Below are positions 7,910-15,590 of a stretch of DNA of 33,413 nucleotides, piece after piece. The DNA lies in assembly GCF_023701525.1 (NCBI RefSeq), contig NZ_JAMQAW010000006.1, positions 431,543 through 464,955 on the forward strand, given 5' to 3'. Numbering within the stretch: the stretch's first letter is position 1; each line of letters begins with the position of its first letter. The notes beneath the pieces are model-generated. The model did not search any database and was not told the DNA's origin. It saw only the letters and a list, made by a program, of their open reading frames with translations. The DNA comes from Streptomyces albipurpureus. Lineage in GTDB: Bacteria; Actinomycetota; Actinomycetes; Streptomycetales; Streptomycetaceae. Position numbers and translations under genes: made by a program.

Positions 7910-8230
7910 CTACGCGCTGGCGCTGCCCGTTCGGGTCACCGCGTCCACCAGGTCCCTTCCGGTGGCGTTGAGCGTGCTCTCGTTCGCGGCGGTGGCGGGT
8001 GCGCTGGTGATCGGTGTGAAGCGCGGGGAAGCGGCGGCCGACGCGGTGCCCGGCTGGGAGGTCCTGGAGACCAGGGACGCCCCCTTGGTCTGAGCCGCCG
8101 GGGTGGGTCCGCGTTCCGCCTCCCTCAACTGGCGGTCGATGACACGATCCGTGAGGTGACCGATAAGCGAGGGAAGTACGAGAAGTACGAGAAGTACGAG
8201 AACGATGAGATAGCCGAGGAATGTGTCCAT
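7910..8230 (-). CDS. Small single-pass membrane protein, function unknown
   Basis: 106 aa, not assigned to a family. Residues 5-22 form one strongly hydrophobic segment built from a Leu-Val-Leu repeat. The motif PSLIGHLTDRVIDRQLREAERG follows in basic/amphipathic character, then a Ala/Thr/Ser-rich tail that is probably disordered. It resembles small Streptomyces membrane proteins with a leading hydrophobic helix and a DRQLREAER-like stretch. Codons are rich in third-position G/C, which supports coding, although a plus-strand frame (7872-8093) overlaps it. The ribosome site is poor (AGAGGAC directly before ATG). The transmembrane repeat is encoded by three 9-bp repeats at 8174-8200. It lies between nrdB and nrdS in reverse orientation, with its start ~80 bp from the nrdS start, so a divergent promoter is possible. 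Confidence 0.48.
   Translation of the reverse strand: MDTFLGYLIVLVLLVLLVLPSLIGHLTDRVIDRQLREAERGPTPAAQTKGASLVSRTSQPGTASAAASPRFTPITSAPATAANESTLNATGRDLVDAVTRTGSASA
8174..8200. repeat. 9-bp tandem repeat, three copies
   Basis: AAGTACGAG is repeated three times without interruption. On the minus strand it reads Leu-Val-Leu and builds the membrane helix of the small protein at 7910-8230; on the plus strand it would read Lys-Tyr-Glu. Confidence 0.95.
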
Positions 8231-8312
8231 GTCCTCTACTGTCGCCCTCCCGCGGGGGAAAAGTCAGTGGCAGGACTGTCATGGACCATCGAATTACTGC
8301 CACACTCATGTC

Positions 8313-9278
8313 ATGCTGAAAAATGTCGCCACCGTGCTCCTCGAAGGCGTCCACCCCTTTGAACTCGGCGTGATCAGTGAGGTGTTCGGCCTTGACCGCA
8401 GCGATGACGGCATGCCCGTCTACGACTTCGCCGTGGTGTCCGCCGCTGGTCCGACCCTGGGCACCCATGCCGGGTTCTCCATCACCACCCACCACACACT
8501 CGACCGGCTGGACAGCGCGGACCTGATCGCCGTCCCCACCGGGGGCGACTATCCGACGCGGGACTATCCGGAAGACCTGCTGGCGGCCCTGCGCCGGGCC
8601 GTGGACCGCGGCGCGCGCGTCCTGAGCGTCTGCACCGGAGCCTTTGTCCTGGGCGCGGCGGGGCTGCTCGACGGCCGTCGCTGCACCAGTCACTGGCGGC
8701 ACACCCAGGCCCTCGCCGAGCGCTATCCCCTGGCCATCGTCGACCCCGATGTGCTGTACGTGGACGAGGGGTCGATCATCACCTCAGCGGGCACCGCGGC
8801 GGCCATCGACGCGTCGATCCATGTGCTGCGCCAGGAACACGGCCCGGAGGTCGCCAACCACATCGCCCGCCGGATGGTGGTCCCACCGCATCGCGACGGC
8901 GGGCAGGCGCAGTACATCGAACGCCCCCTGCCGCGCACCCGCTGTGACACCGTCGGTGAGGTGCTCGCCTGGATGGAACGGCATCTCGATCGGGAGATGA
9001 CCGTGGAGCAACTCGCCGCCCGCGCCCATATGTCGACCCGGACCTTCGCCCGCCGCTTCCAGCAGGAGACGGGGACCACTCCCTACCGCTGGCTCCTGCG
9101 CCAACGGGTGCTGCTGTCACAGGAGCTGCTGGAGTCGACGGACGAGACGGTCGACGCCATCGCGAGCCGCTCGGGCTTCGGCAACGCGGCGGGGCTGCGC
9201 CATCACTTCCTCCGCACCCTCGGCACCACACCCAACACCTACCGCCGCACCTTCCGTGGTCCGGTGGGGGTGGGCTGA
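8313..9278 (+). CDS. nrdS: GlxA/AraC-type regulator, probable NrdS
   Basis: Transcription regulator, 321 aa. The N-terminal DJ-1/PfpI (glutamine amidotransferase-like) domain spans about residues 1-185, with the nucleophile-elbow motif SVCTGAFVLGAAGLLDGR placing Cys107 at the usual site. The C-terminal AraC double helix-turn-helix is about 218-315 (MTVEQLAARAHMSTRTFARRF, and DAIASRSGFGNAAGLRHHF). In S. coelicolor the AraC-like nrdS follows nrdAB in one operon; the position matches, but here ~750 bp, a hairpin and a reverse small gene intervene. ATG 8313 fits the start of GlxA-type proteins. No ribosome site precedes it, so a leaderless transcript is possible. The gene converges on def. Role in nrd control is not established from sequence. 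Confidence 0.85.
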   Translation: MLKNVATVLLEGVHPFELGVISEVFGLDRSDDGMPVYDFAVVSAAGPTLGTHAGFSITTHHTLDRLDSADLIAVPTGGDYPTRDYPEDLLAALRRAVDRGARVLSVCTGAFVLGAAGLLDGRRCTSHWRHTQALAERYPLAIVDPDVLYVDEGSIITSAGTAAAIDASIHVLRQEHGPEVANHIARRMVVPPHRDGGQAQYIERPLPRTRCDTVGEVLAWMERHLDREMTVEQLAARAHMSTRTFARRFQQETGTTPYRWLLRQRVLLSQELLESTDETVDAIASRSGFGNAAGLRHHFLRTLGTTPNTYRRTFRGPVGVG

Positions 9279-9287
9279 GGCCCCCAC
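9264..9287 (+). terminator. Hairpin at the nrdS stop codon
   Basis: GTGGGGG (9264-9270) pairs with CCCCCAC (9281-9287), with the stop codon of nrdS in the loop. Probable terminator for nrdS. Confidence 0.55.
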
Positions 9288-9321
9288 GGCAAGGACGTCG
9301 AAGGGGCCTGCACGGTGGAGC

Positions 9322-9348
9322 GTGGCCCCGGCGATCGCTCGGGGCCGC
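9322..9348 (-). terminator. Hairpin downstream of def
   Basis: Nine-base-pair stem (9322-9330 with 9340-9348, one G-U pair) with a 9-base loop, located just after the def stop. In the convergent nrdS/def layout it can act for def or in both directions. Confidence 0.6.
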
Positions 9349-9360
9349 GCTGCCGGGCGG

Positions 9361-9993
9361 TCAGTCGTTCGCTACGACGGCGTAGCGCGGGGTGCCCTCT
9401 TCCATCTGACGCAGGGCGTCCTTGCGGTCTCGCTTGGAGAGCCGGTCGATGTAGAGGTACCCGTAGAGATGATCGGTCTCGTGCTGGAGGCAGCGGGCGA
9501 AGTACCCCCGGCCGCGGACCTTGATCGGGTTGCCGTCGGCGTCCTGGCCGCGTACCACCGCGTAGTCGGGGCGGGCGAGCGAGGCGTAGGCGGTCGGCAC
9601 GGAGAGGCAGCCCTCGTTGGAGTCGTCGAGGACCCGGTCCTCGGGCGGCAACTCCTCCAGCACCGGGTTGACGACATAGCCCACATGGCGCTCGCCGTCG
9701 TCGTCCGGGCAGTCGTAGACGAAGACCTTCAGGTCCACACCGATCTGGTTGGCGGCGAGGCCCACGCCCTCGGCGGTGCGCTGGCTGGCGAACATGTCGT
9801 CGATCAGCGCCGCCAGCCTGTCGTCGAACTCGGTGACGTCTCTGCACTCCCTGTGGAGCACCGGGTTACCGACGACCGTGATGGGACGCGAGGTGCCGCG
9901 CTCGCGATATGCGAGCTCACGTGCCTCGCAGTCTTCCGTGTCCACGACGAAACCATCATTGACCTGCTGGTCCGTCTCCTGCTGCGACGCCAT
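9361..9993 (-). CDS. def: Peptide deformylase
   Basis: Removes the formyl group from the N-terminal methionine of nascent proteins at the ribosome. 210 aa. All three deformylase motifs are intact: motif 1 [10 protein letters not shown] (76-85), motif 2 EGCLS (127-131, metal-binding Cys129) and motif 3 HETDH (171-175, two metal histidines and the catalytic glutamate). About 35 hydrophilic residues precede the conserved fold, longer than in E. coli but usual in actinobacteria. ATG is chosen as the first start; GAGGAAGG lies 12 bases upstream, a rather long spacing. It is last in a minus-strand series (HD-GYP, HD, TPR protein, def), with a 114-bp gap from the TPR gene, so cotranscription is possible but not certain. 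Confidence 0.97.
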   Translation of the reverse strand: MASQQETDQQVNDGFVVDTEDCEARELAYRERGTSRPITVVGNPVLHRECRDVTEFDDRLAALIDDMFASQRTAEGVGLAANQIGVDLKVFVYDCPDDDGERHVGYVVNPVLEELPPEDRVLDDSNEGCLSVPTAYASLARPDYAVVRGQDADGNPIKVRGRGYFARCLQHETDHLYGYLYIDRLSKRDRKDALRQMEEGTPRYAVVAND

Positions 9994-10107
9994 GTCAGCC
10001 GTACGCCTTCCTCAGTACCCAGTGAATGCCCAGAGCGCGCCCGATCAGGGCTGCTGTTGTGCCCGGTGGTGTGGTCACTCTGTGCCCCTACACAGTACGG
10101 GCAGCGT

Positions 10108-11109
10108 TCAGCAGACTTCTTCGAGATCCCGCCACTCCCGGGTGTCCGGGCTGTCCGAGACCCAGCCGTCCAGCAGCCCGCGGACCAGCCCCGCGGGTGC
10201 GGCGATGCCGCACTCCCGCTCCGGGGACCAGAGGTCGCCGGCCGTGCGGTGACCGAGCGGACCCGGCTGGCCCGGCTCGCTGTGGTCATGGGGGTCGAGG
10301 TGTTCGCCTTCACCCTCGGCGCTCGGCATCCTGCTCTCGGAGCAGGCGCGGCAGAGCAGCCGTACGGAGGAGGACCAGTCCTCGGCGGCGAAGCCCGCAT
10401 CGGACGCCAGCTGCTCCAGCGCGTCCCGGTCGGTCTCGGTGGCCGCTTCCAGCAGCACCACCCAGGTCGGCACGGGCGAGGGCGCCCAGAGCTCGATCTC
10501 GTCGAAGACGGGGTAGGCGGGGCCGGCCGAGGTGGTTCGCTCGCCGTTGGGGACACCGTCGTGCAGGACGACCTCGCCCCAGCGTCGGCCGGAGGAAGGC
10601 AGCGGAATCGACAGCACCTCCATCCGGGCGGGGTCAAGCCGCCGCCCCCAGACGACCTCGGCCTCACCTTCGGGCGAGAGCCTGACCGCCGCGCTGCCGA
10701 GATCCATCCCCACGGCCTCGCCGCTCGCTCCCGCGCCCATTCCGCCCCGGGCGGGGAGCCCGGGCACCTTGAGCCCGTACGCCTGCCAGGCGCGGCGGGC
10801 CAGCGGCCAGTCCTGCAGTGCGGTGGCAGCGATGCCCACGTTCCACCAGTCGGGGGCTCCGGTCTCCTTGTCCAGGAGCGCCACGGCCCGCAGCCCGGCG
10901 GCGCGCGCCTGCTCCCAGTCGTGCCGGAACTTGTGCAGCAGCGCCAGATTGAACCAGGACTCCGAGAGCCAGGGCTCCAGATCCGCCGCTCTGGTGAGCA
11001 GCGCGCCCGCGTCCTCGTACCGGCCGTCGCCGATCAGCGTGAACGCGCGGTCGGTGGCCTGCCGCCACGAGGCGGAGGGCCGATGCCGTACCTTCCCGAA
11101 GATCCTCAC
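10108..11109 (-). CDS. TPR-domain protein with a Cys/His-rich C-terminal part
   Basis: Conserved Streptomyces protein of unknown function, 333 aa. Residues 14-115 hold about three tetratricopeptide helices (SWRQATDRAFTLIGDGRYEDA, SESWFNLALLHKFRHDWEQA, PDWWNVGIAATALQDWPLARRA) likely used for protein contacts. The second half has a mixed region with SSGRRWGEVVLHDG, then a Cys/His-rich stretch (Cys253, Cys256, His270, His274, His276, His287, Cys300) that might bind a metal. The end is WVSDSPDTREWRDLEEVC. GTG at 11109 (MRIFGKVRHRPSASWRQ) is preferred over the longer frame from 11235, whose extra 42 residues have no conserved character. It lies between the HD membrane protein and def, all on the minus strand. 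Confidence 0.85.
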   Translation of the reverse strand: MRIFGKVRHRPSASWRQATDRAFTLIGDGRYEDAGALLTRAADLEPWLSESWFNLALLHKFRHDWEQARAAGLRAVALLDKETGAPDWWNVGIAATALQDWPLARRAWQAYGLKVPGLPARGGMGAGASGEAVGMDLGSAAVRLSPEGEAEVVWGRRLDPARMEVLSIPLPSSGRRWGEVVLHDGVPNGERTTSAGPAYPVFDEIELWAPSPVPTWVVLLEAATETDRDALEQLASDAGFAAEDWSSSVRLLCRACSESRMPSAEGEGEHLDPHDHSEPGQPGPLGHRTAGDLWSPERECGIAAPAGLVRGLLDGWVSDSPDTREWRDLEEVC

Positions 11110-11282
11110 GATTCCCGCCTGCCGGTCGCTCGGGGAATGGTTCCCCCGGACGCTGTTTGTGTGTCTGCGTGACGCTGGTTCTCTGTCCTCTTTCGCATCC
11201 AACCATGCCGGGTCCACGGCTGGCTCATTACCCATGGGTTACCCAGGCGGGAGGGGGTCGGACCCCCTGGGGGGCCGCTGGG

Positions 11283-12575
11283 TCACCCTCGCTGCGCGGG
11301 GGCCGGGGCACCGCGCGCCAGCACCCGTGCCAGTGATTCGACGACTTCCAGCTGATGATCCTCTCCCGTGGCCAGCCGTAGCCGTTCCAGGACGCCCAGC
11401 GCCCCGCCGGCACCCCCTCTGTGTGCCCCGGTCAGATCGTCGTATGCATTGACGGTCCGAACGATGCGGGCGGCCAGTGGTTGGTCCCGGTAGGGGTCGG
11501 CTTGGCGCTCCACGATGACCGCGACCGCCGCGGGCACTCCGGTCTGCCGGGCGACGGCCCCGCCGAGCAGTGCGATCCGGTGCTGGTCGGCGACCGGGAG
11601 TAGCGCGGTGGCTCCATTGGGTACGGGGTCCACCAGGGAGAGCTGACCGATGTCGTGCATCAGTGCCGCGTACTCCAGCACGGTCAGGTCCTGCCCGGTC
11701 AGCCCCATCTCCCGGCCCACGGCACAGCTCAGCTCGGCCACCCGGCGGGCATGGCCGTGGGGGGTGTATCCGGCGATTTCGGTAGCGCGGGCGAGCGAGA
11801 CGATGGTCTGCCGGTAGGTGGCGCGGACCCGCTCGTACCGCTGGAAGGACAGCTGGGTGAGCAGGAGCGGCACGCAGAAGACCGGCAGTGCCCAGAGCCC
11901 GGCGGCGGCGACGGCGAGCGCGATCACCGCGCCGGTGGCGCAGACGGCGGAGCCGATGCCGAGCAGGGCGCGTAACTCCTCGCGGAGCAGCGGCAGATAG
12001 GGGAAGCCGGTGCGGGCCCAGAGCATCAGAGCGGCGAGGACGGCATCGCAGAGGGCGGTGAGGAGCAGGAGTACCAGCAGGAACAGGGCATAGAAGGAGT
12101 CATCGGTCCAGAGGGGCAGTTCACCCGAGTTGTAGAGCGGCTGAAAACAGACGGCGGCGAAGCCGACCGTCAGCACCCTGCGCACCACATGGTCGAGGGA
12201 CGGTCCTCGACCGCGGGCGACATGGGGGACGACTCCGGTGAGCACGGCGGCGAAGACGACCGTGGTGACCTGGAAGACGCCGTGGCTGGTGGGACCGCCA
12301 CCGCACTCGCCCAGCAGCGCGTAGGCCAGCGCTCCGGCGGCTCCCAGCGGTGCGGCCTCGCGTTCCGACGGCACGGTCTTGCAGCGGGCCAACTCACCCA
12401 CGGCGATGAGCGCGCCGAAGGCGAGCGCGACACCGGGCTGGTGAACACCGGTCCACAGGGTGATCGCGAGTGAGGCGCAGACCAGGGAGCCGGCCGCGGT
12501 GTAGACAAGGGCGATGATCAAGCTTCCGGGCGCGGAGAGCAGCGTGGTCGAGCCGGTCGAGGCGTGGGGTGTCAT
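11283..12575 (-). CDS. Integral membrane protein with degenerate HD domain
   Basis: 430 aa. Residues 15-240 contain about six hydrophobic membrane segments. A cytoplasmic HD-type domain follows (about 250-400), with ARATEIAGYTPHGHARRVAELS and the HD dyad His307-Asp308 in MHDIGQL. The HHExxDGxGYP signature of HD-GYP phosphodiesterases is absent; the matching place reads VIVERQADPYRDQ. It may be inactive or have another substrate, and could partner the intact HD-GYP protein encoded directly upstream. Its ATG overlaps the upstream stop by four bases (ATGA), indicating translational coupling. Leu201 is encoded by TTA (11975-11973), so full translation should need the bldA tRNA. The pair recalls the HdgA/HdgB-type HD-GYP proteins of Streptomyces, but I do not assign a name. 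Confidence 0.9.
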   Translation of the reverse strand: MTPHASTGSTTLLSAPGSLIIALVYTAAGSLVCASLAITLWTGVHQPGVALAFGALIAVGELARCKTVPSEREAAPLGAAGALAYALLGECGGGPTSHGVFQVTTVVFAAVLTGVVPHVARGRGPSLDHVVRRVLTVGFAAVCFQPLYNSGELPLWTDDSFYALFLLVLLLLTALCDAVLAALMLWARTGFPYLPLLREELRALLGIGSAVCATGAVIALAVAAAGLWALPVFCVPLLLTQLSFQRYERVRATYRQTIVSLARATEIAGYTPHGHARRVAELSCAVGREMGLTGQDLTVLEYAALMHDIGQLSLVDPVPNGATALLPVADQHRIALLGGAVARQTGVPAAVAVIVERQADPYRDQPLAARIVRTVNAYDDLTGAHRGGAGGALGVLERLRLATGEDHQLEVVESLARVLARGAPAPAQRG

Positions 12576-14023
12576 CCCAGGTCACCCGTCGGGCGTTCGG
12601 CGCCCGGGCCGGGGACACGCCCCGATGGTTCTTCGGCCGGGCCCGGCCGACCGGCCCGGCCATGGGCGAAGACCCGTACCGGCTGCGCCGGAATGTCATG
12701 GGCATCGGGCTGGTCGCGCCGCCCCCAGGCGCCTTGGGGCAGGGGCTCGTCGGAGGTGACCTCGGTCTCCCAGCCGTGCCGGTCGAGGGCACGGATGAGG
12801 GCCTGGACCATCCGGGGGTCGAACTGGGTGCCCGCGCAGCGCTCCAGCTCGGCGAGGGCGGTGGCGACGGGCCTGGCGCGGCGGTAGGAGCGGGTGGAGG
12901 TCATCGCGTCGAAGGCATCGGCGACGGCGACCACTCGTGCGCACTCGGGGATGTCGTTCCCGGCCAGGCCGCAGGGGTAGCCGCTGCCGTCGACGCGTTC
13001 GTGGTGGTAGAGGATCGCGGCCCTGGCGTCGCCGAGGAAGCCGATGCCGCGGACGATCTCATGTCCGTACTCGGGATGGAGTTGGATCACCCGTCGTTCG
13101 TCGTCGGTGAGCGGTCCCTCCTTGCGCAGTACCCGGGTGGGTACCCCGAGTTTGCCGACGTCGTGGAGGATCCCAGCGAACCGGATGACTTCGATCCGGT
13201 CCTTGTCGAGGCCCAGCTCGCGGGCGATGAGCACGGAGGCGCGGCCCACGCGCTCGCTATGGCCGCGGGTGTAGCGGTCCTTGATGTCGACGGCCTGCAC
13301 CAGGGCTCGGATGGTGGCCTGGTGGGCGGTGCGCTCCCGGTGGTACTGGGCGAAGAGCCAGCAGGAGATGTACATCGGAAGCAGAACGAACAGGGCGGAT
13401 GGCGGCCCGTACGGGCTCTGCCAGAGCACCGCCATCATCAGCCCGGCCAGTCCGTGCACCAGGTGCGGCAGCAGCGCCCCGAGCACCGGACCGTGCCAGC
13501 CGGCTCGCAGCGGGCTGCGCTCCGCGGTGGCGAGGATGCCGGCTTCCAAGACGGTCAGCACGAAGCAGAAGGCAAGCGCCCCGGCCGCTGCGGGCAGCAG
13601 CACCAGCGGGAAGTCCGGTGCCTGCGGGGTGTGCTCACCGCCGAGCAGGTCATAGGTCTGGGCCGCGACCCAGATCGCCAACCCGAGTTGAGCGGCGCGC
13701 CAGATCCGCCGTACGGCTGCCGGGCGTCTCTCGACACGTCCCACGAGCGCACCGGGGACGGCCACCAGGAGGGCGGCCGACGGCGGCAGCAGAAAGGCGG
13801 CGGCCAGCAGCACGGGGAAGAAGGAGCCGGCGCTGACCGGGACGGATTCGCCCAGATGCCGACAGCGGGCGGGCAGCTCGCAGAGGGCGTAGAGACCCGC
13901 CAGCAGGGCTACCGCCACCCAGTCGACCGTGGTGTCCGGCCGAAAGGACGGCAGGGCAAGCATCGCGGTGCTGAGCACGGCGCAGAGAATGTACGCATGT
14001 GCCGCGGCCGGTACGGACCTCAA
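12572..14023 (-). CDS. Membrane-bound HD-GYP domain protein (putative c-di-GMP phosphodiesterase)
   Basis: 483 aa. The N-terminal ~225 residues hold about six or seven membrane segments. A cytoplasmic HD-GYP domain (about 235-405) follows with all signature elements: DIKDRYTRGHSERVG (His255), ILHDVGKLGVP (His287, Asp288, Lys291), and HHERVDGSGYP (340-350). The family hydrolyses cyclic-di-GMP; in Streptomyces that messenger controls entry into sporulation through BldD and WhiG. The ~70 C-terminal residues are Pro/Gly/Arg-rich and probably disordered. The start is TTG at 14023: an in-frame stop lies just upstream, AAGGGGG sits seven bases ahead, and no ATG is available before the first membrane segment. 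GTG at codon 16 is an alternative. It is translationally coupled to the degenerate HD gene downstream. Confidence 0.92.
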   Translation of the reverse strand: MRSVPAAAHAYILCAVLSTAMLALPSFRPDTTVDWVAVALLAGLYALCELPARCRHLGESVPVSAGSFFPVLLAAAFLLPPSAALLVAVPGALVGRVERRPAAVRRIWRAAQLGLAIWVAAQTYDLLGGEHTPQAPDFPLVLLPAAAGALAFCFVLTVLEAGILATAERSPLRAGWHGPVLGALLPHLVHGLAGLMMAVLWQSPYGPPSALFVLLPMYISCWLFAQYHRERTAHQATIRALVQAVDIKDRYTRGHSERVGRASVLIARELGLDKDRIEVIRFAGILHDVGKLGVPTRVLRKEGPLTDDERRVIQLHPEYGHEIVRGIGFLGDARAAILYHHERVDGSGYPCGLAGNDIPECARVVAVADAFDAMTSTRSYRRARPVATALAELERCAGTQFDPRMVQALIRALDRHGWETEVTSDEPLPQGAWGRRDQPDAHDIPAQPVRVFAHGRAGRPGPAEEPSGRVPGPGAERPTGDLG

Positions 14024-14222
14024 CTCCCCGCCCCCTTCTCACCTCGCGCGTCACGCTAGCGAGTTGGGGCGCGAGGGACGGGTGATCGGGGAGCCGTTCG
14101 CACAGACGAGTGACACCGGACGCGTACGAAGGTGCCGCACAGGAGTTCGATCGCCGTGGGCGGTATCGATGGTGCGCCGGGGAGGCGGGTATCGAAAGGG
14201 ACCCTCGTAGCGGAGCGGCCAA

Positions 14223-14263
14223 CGCGAAGGGTGCACCACGGGGGACGCGGTACACCCTTTGCG
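14223..14263 (-). terminator. Hairpin downstream of rsrA
   Basis: CGCGAAGGGTG (14223-14233) pairs with CACCCTTTGCG (14253-14263), 11 bp with one G-U, around a 19-base loop. It lies between the rsrA stop and the HD-GYP start and probably ends the sigR-rsrA transcript. Confidence 0.55.
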
Positions 14264-14298
14264 TAGAAGATCCTGCTGGCTGCCTGCCCTCACAGCCG

Positions 14299-14631
14299 TC
14301 ATTCGTGTCCCGACGCCTCCGCGGGCCCCACGGTCGCACGGGACGCGGTCTGGACGTCCTCATCGGGCACGGTCTGCCCGGAGCGGATCAGATCGATTCT
14401 CCCCATGACCTTGGCGCGTAGATCGGCGGGTACGTCGTCCTGCCCGCAGCAGCGCTTGACCAGTTTCTTCACGGCCTGCTCAAGACCGTACTTCTCCAGA
14501 CAGGGAGAGCACTCCTCGAAGTGGACCTCGAACTTGGTGCAGTCGCTGTCGGGCATCTCGCGGTCGAGGAACTCATAGAGATGATCGAGAACCTCTGAGC
14601 AGTCCGTCTCGTGCGGCTCTCCGCAGCTCAT
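14299..14631 (-). CDS. rsrA: Zinc anti-sigma factor RsrA
   Basis: Redox-sensing anti-sigma factor that holds SigR inactive until thiol oxidation releases zinc and forms a disulfide. 110 aa. The ZAS signature His37-x3-Cys41-x2-Cys44 (HFEECSPC) is intact. The other residues known from S. coelicolor RsrA are at the same numbers: Cys3, His7, Cys11, Cys31 and Cys61/Cys62. Cys11 and Cys44 are the trigger disulfide partners in the studied protein. The ATG overlaps the sigR stop by four bases (ATGA), so sigma and anti-sigma are translationally coupled. Identification is secure. Confidence 0.98.
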   Translation of the reverse strand: MSCGEPHETDCSEVLDHLYEFLDREMPDSDCTKFEVHFEECSPCLEKYGLEQAVKKLVKRCCGQDDVPADLRAKVMGRIDLIRSGQTVPDEDVQTASRATVGPAEASGHE

Positions 14632-15311
14632 GAGCCCGAGCCTTTCGCTTCGTTCGACTCCCCCGCACCGGCCGGGACGAGTCCTCGCTCACGGGCGTAG
14701 TCCTCAAGCATTCCGCGCAGCTGGCGACGGCCCCGGTGCAGGCGGGACATCACCGTCCCGATGGGTGTACCCATGATGTCCGCGATCTCCTTGTACGCAA
14801 AGCCCTCTACGTCGGCAAGATAGACCGCGATGCGGAACTCCTCCGGAATGGCCTGGAGCGCGGCCTTCACATCCGAATCCGGCAGATGGTCGAGGGCCTG
14901 CGACTCCGCCGAACGCAGCCCGGTCGACATATGCGACTCGGCACGCGCCAGCTGCCAGTCCTCGATCTCCTCGGCAGCGCTGCGCTGGGGCTCGCGCTGC
15001 TTCTTGCGGTACGAGTTGATAAACGTGTTCGTCAGAATCCGGTACAGCCACGCCTTGAGGTTGGTGCCCTCACGGAACTGGTGGAACGAGCCGTACGCCT
15101 TGGCGTAGGTCTCCTGAACAAGATCCTCGGCATCAGCCGGATTGCGCGTCATACGCAGCGCGGCGGAGTACATCTGGTCCAGGAAGCCGAGGGCGTCCCG
15201 CTCGAAACGGGCATTGCGCTCCGCAGCCGTCTCCGCGGGCCGTGACGTCTCCGCGGGCTGTGCGTCTGCCTGTGCCGCCTGGCCGTCGTCGGTCCCAGTG
15301 ACCGGACCCAC
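14628..15311 (-). CDS. sigR: Thiol-stress ECF sigma factor SigR
   Basis: Directs RNA polymerase to thioredoxin, mycothiol and proteostasis genes during disulfide stress. 227 aa from the GTG at 15311, exactly the length of S. coelicolor SigR and with the same N-terminus (MGPVTGTD). Region 2 ([47 protein letters not shown]) and region 4 ([48 protein letters not shown]) are complete. The reading frame continues 62 codons upstream to an ATG at 15497 that has a GGGAG eight bases ahead. This would give the longer, unstable SigR' isoform described in S. coelicolor (reported there as 55 extra residues). A consensus sigma-R promoter lies upstream at 15550-15577. A housekeeping promoter for the short form may lie inside the extension; TATTCT at 15364-15359 is a candidate -10. 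Confidence 0.98.
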   Translation of the reverse strand: MGPVTGTDDGQAAQADAQPAETSRPAETAAERNARFERDALGFLDQMYSAALRMTRNPADAEDLVQETYAKAYGSFHQFREGTNLKAWLYRILTNTFINSYRKKQREPQRSAAEEIEDWQLARAESHMSTGLRSAESQALDHLPDSDVKAALQAIPEEFRIAVYLADVEGFAYKEIADIMGTPIGTVMSRLHRGRRQLRGMLEDYARERGLVPAGAGESNEAKGSGS

Positions 15312-15497
15312 CTCCTCCAACGCTGTGGCGAGGCCGAATGTGGACCCGCTCGAATCGGAGAATAGTCGACCTTCGGTGGACAGCTCTTGTCGACCGGCTC
15401 CGCCCTGCGCCCGAACAGGCGCGGTCTTGGCCGCCGTGAGCACGGACCACTCCAGGTCAGCGGTCTGCGTACGGCGGGGGCAGATGGTCGAACCCAT
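15312..15497 (-). other. sigR: In-frame N-terminal extension for the SigR' isoform
   Basis: 62 extra in-frame codons, ATG at 15497, with GGGAG eight bases upstream. The predicted promoter at 15550-15577 would start transcripts ~45 nt before this ATG, so stress-induced mRNA could encode the longer isoform. The extension is hydrophilic and contains one CP pair near its start. Confidence 0.78.
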
Positions 15498-15549
15498 GGG
15501 ACGTACTCCCTACTCCAAGCTCGGATGACTGACGTCCTGACATCCGCTG

Positions 15550-15577
15550 CAACAGAGCGGGGCCGCCCATCATTCCC
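15550..15577 (-). promoter_or_regulatory. Sigma-R-dependent autoregulatory promoter (sigRp2-type)
   Basis: Reading the minus strand, GGGAAT (15577-15572), exactly 18 bases, then GTTG (15553-15550). This matches the sigma-R consensus GGGAAT-N18-GTT and sits upstream of sigR, giving the known positive feedback. Confidence 0.92.
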
Positions 15578-15590
15578 GCCACCGTCCCCC

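Noticed and set aside
7872..8093. 73-codon plus-strand frame with a hydrophobic stretch between nrdB and nrdS
   Set aside because: It overlaps the better-supported minus-strand small membrane protein. Kept as an alternative, not called.
9256..11172. 638-codon plus-strand frame opposite def and the TPR gene
   Set aside because: The minus strand encodes peptide deformylase with all motifs and a TPR protein; this frame has no domain.
12569..14059. 496-codon plus-strand frame opposite the HD-GYP gene
   Set aside because: The minus strand carries HDVGK and DGSGYP motifs; the plus frame is Gly/Gln/Arg-rich noise.
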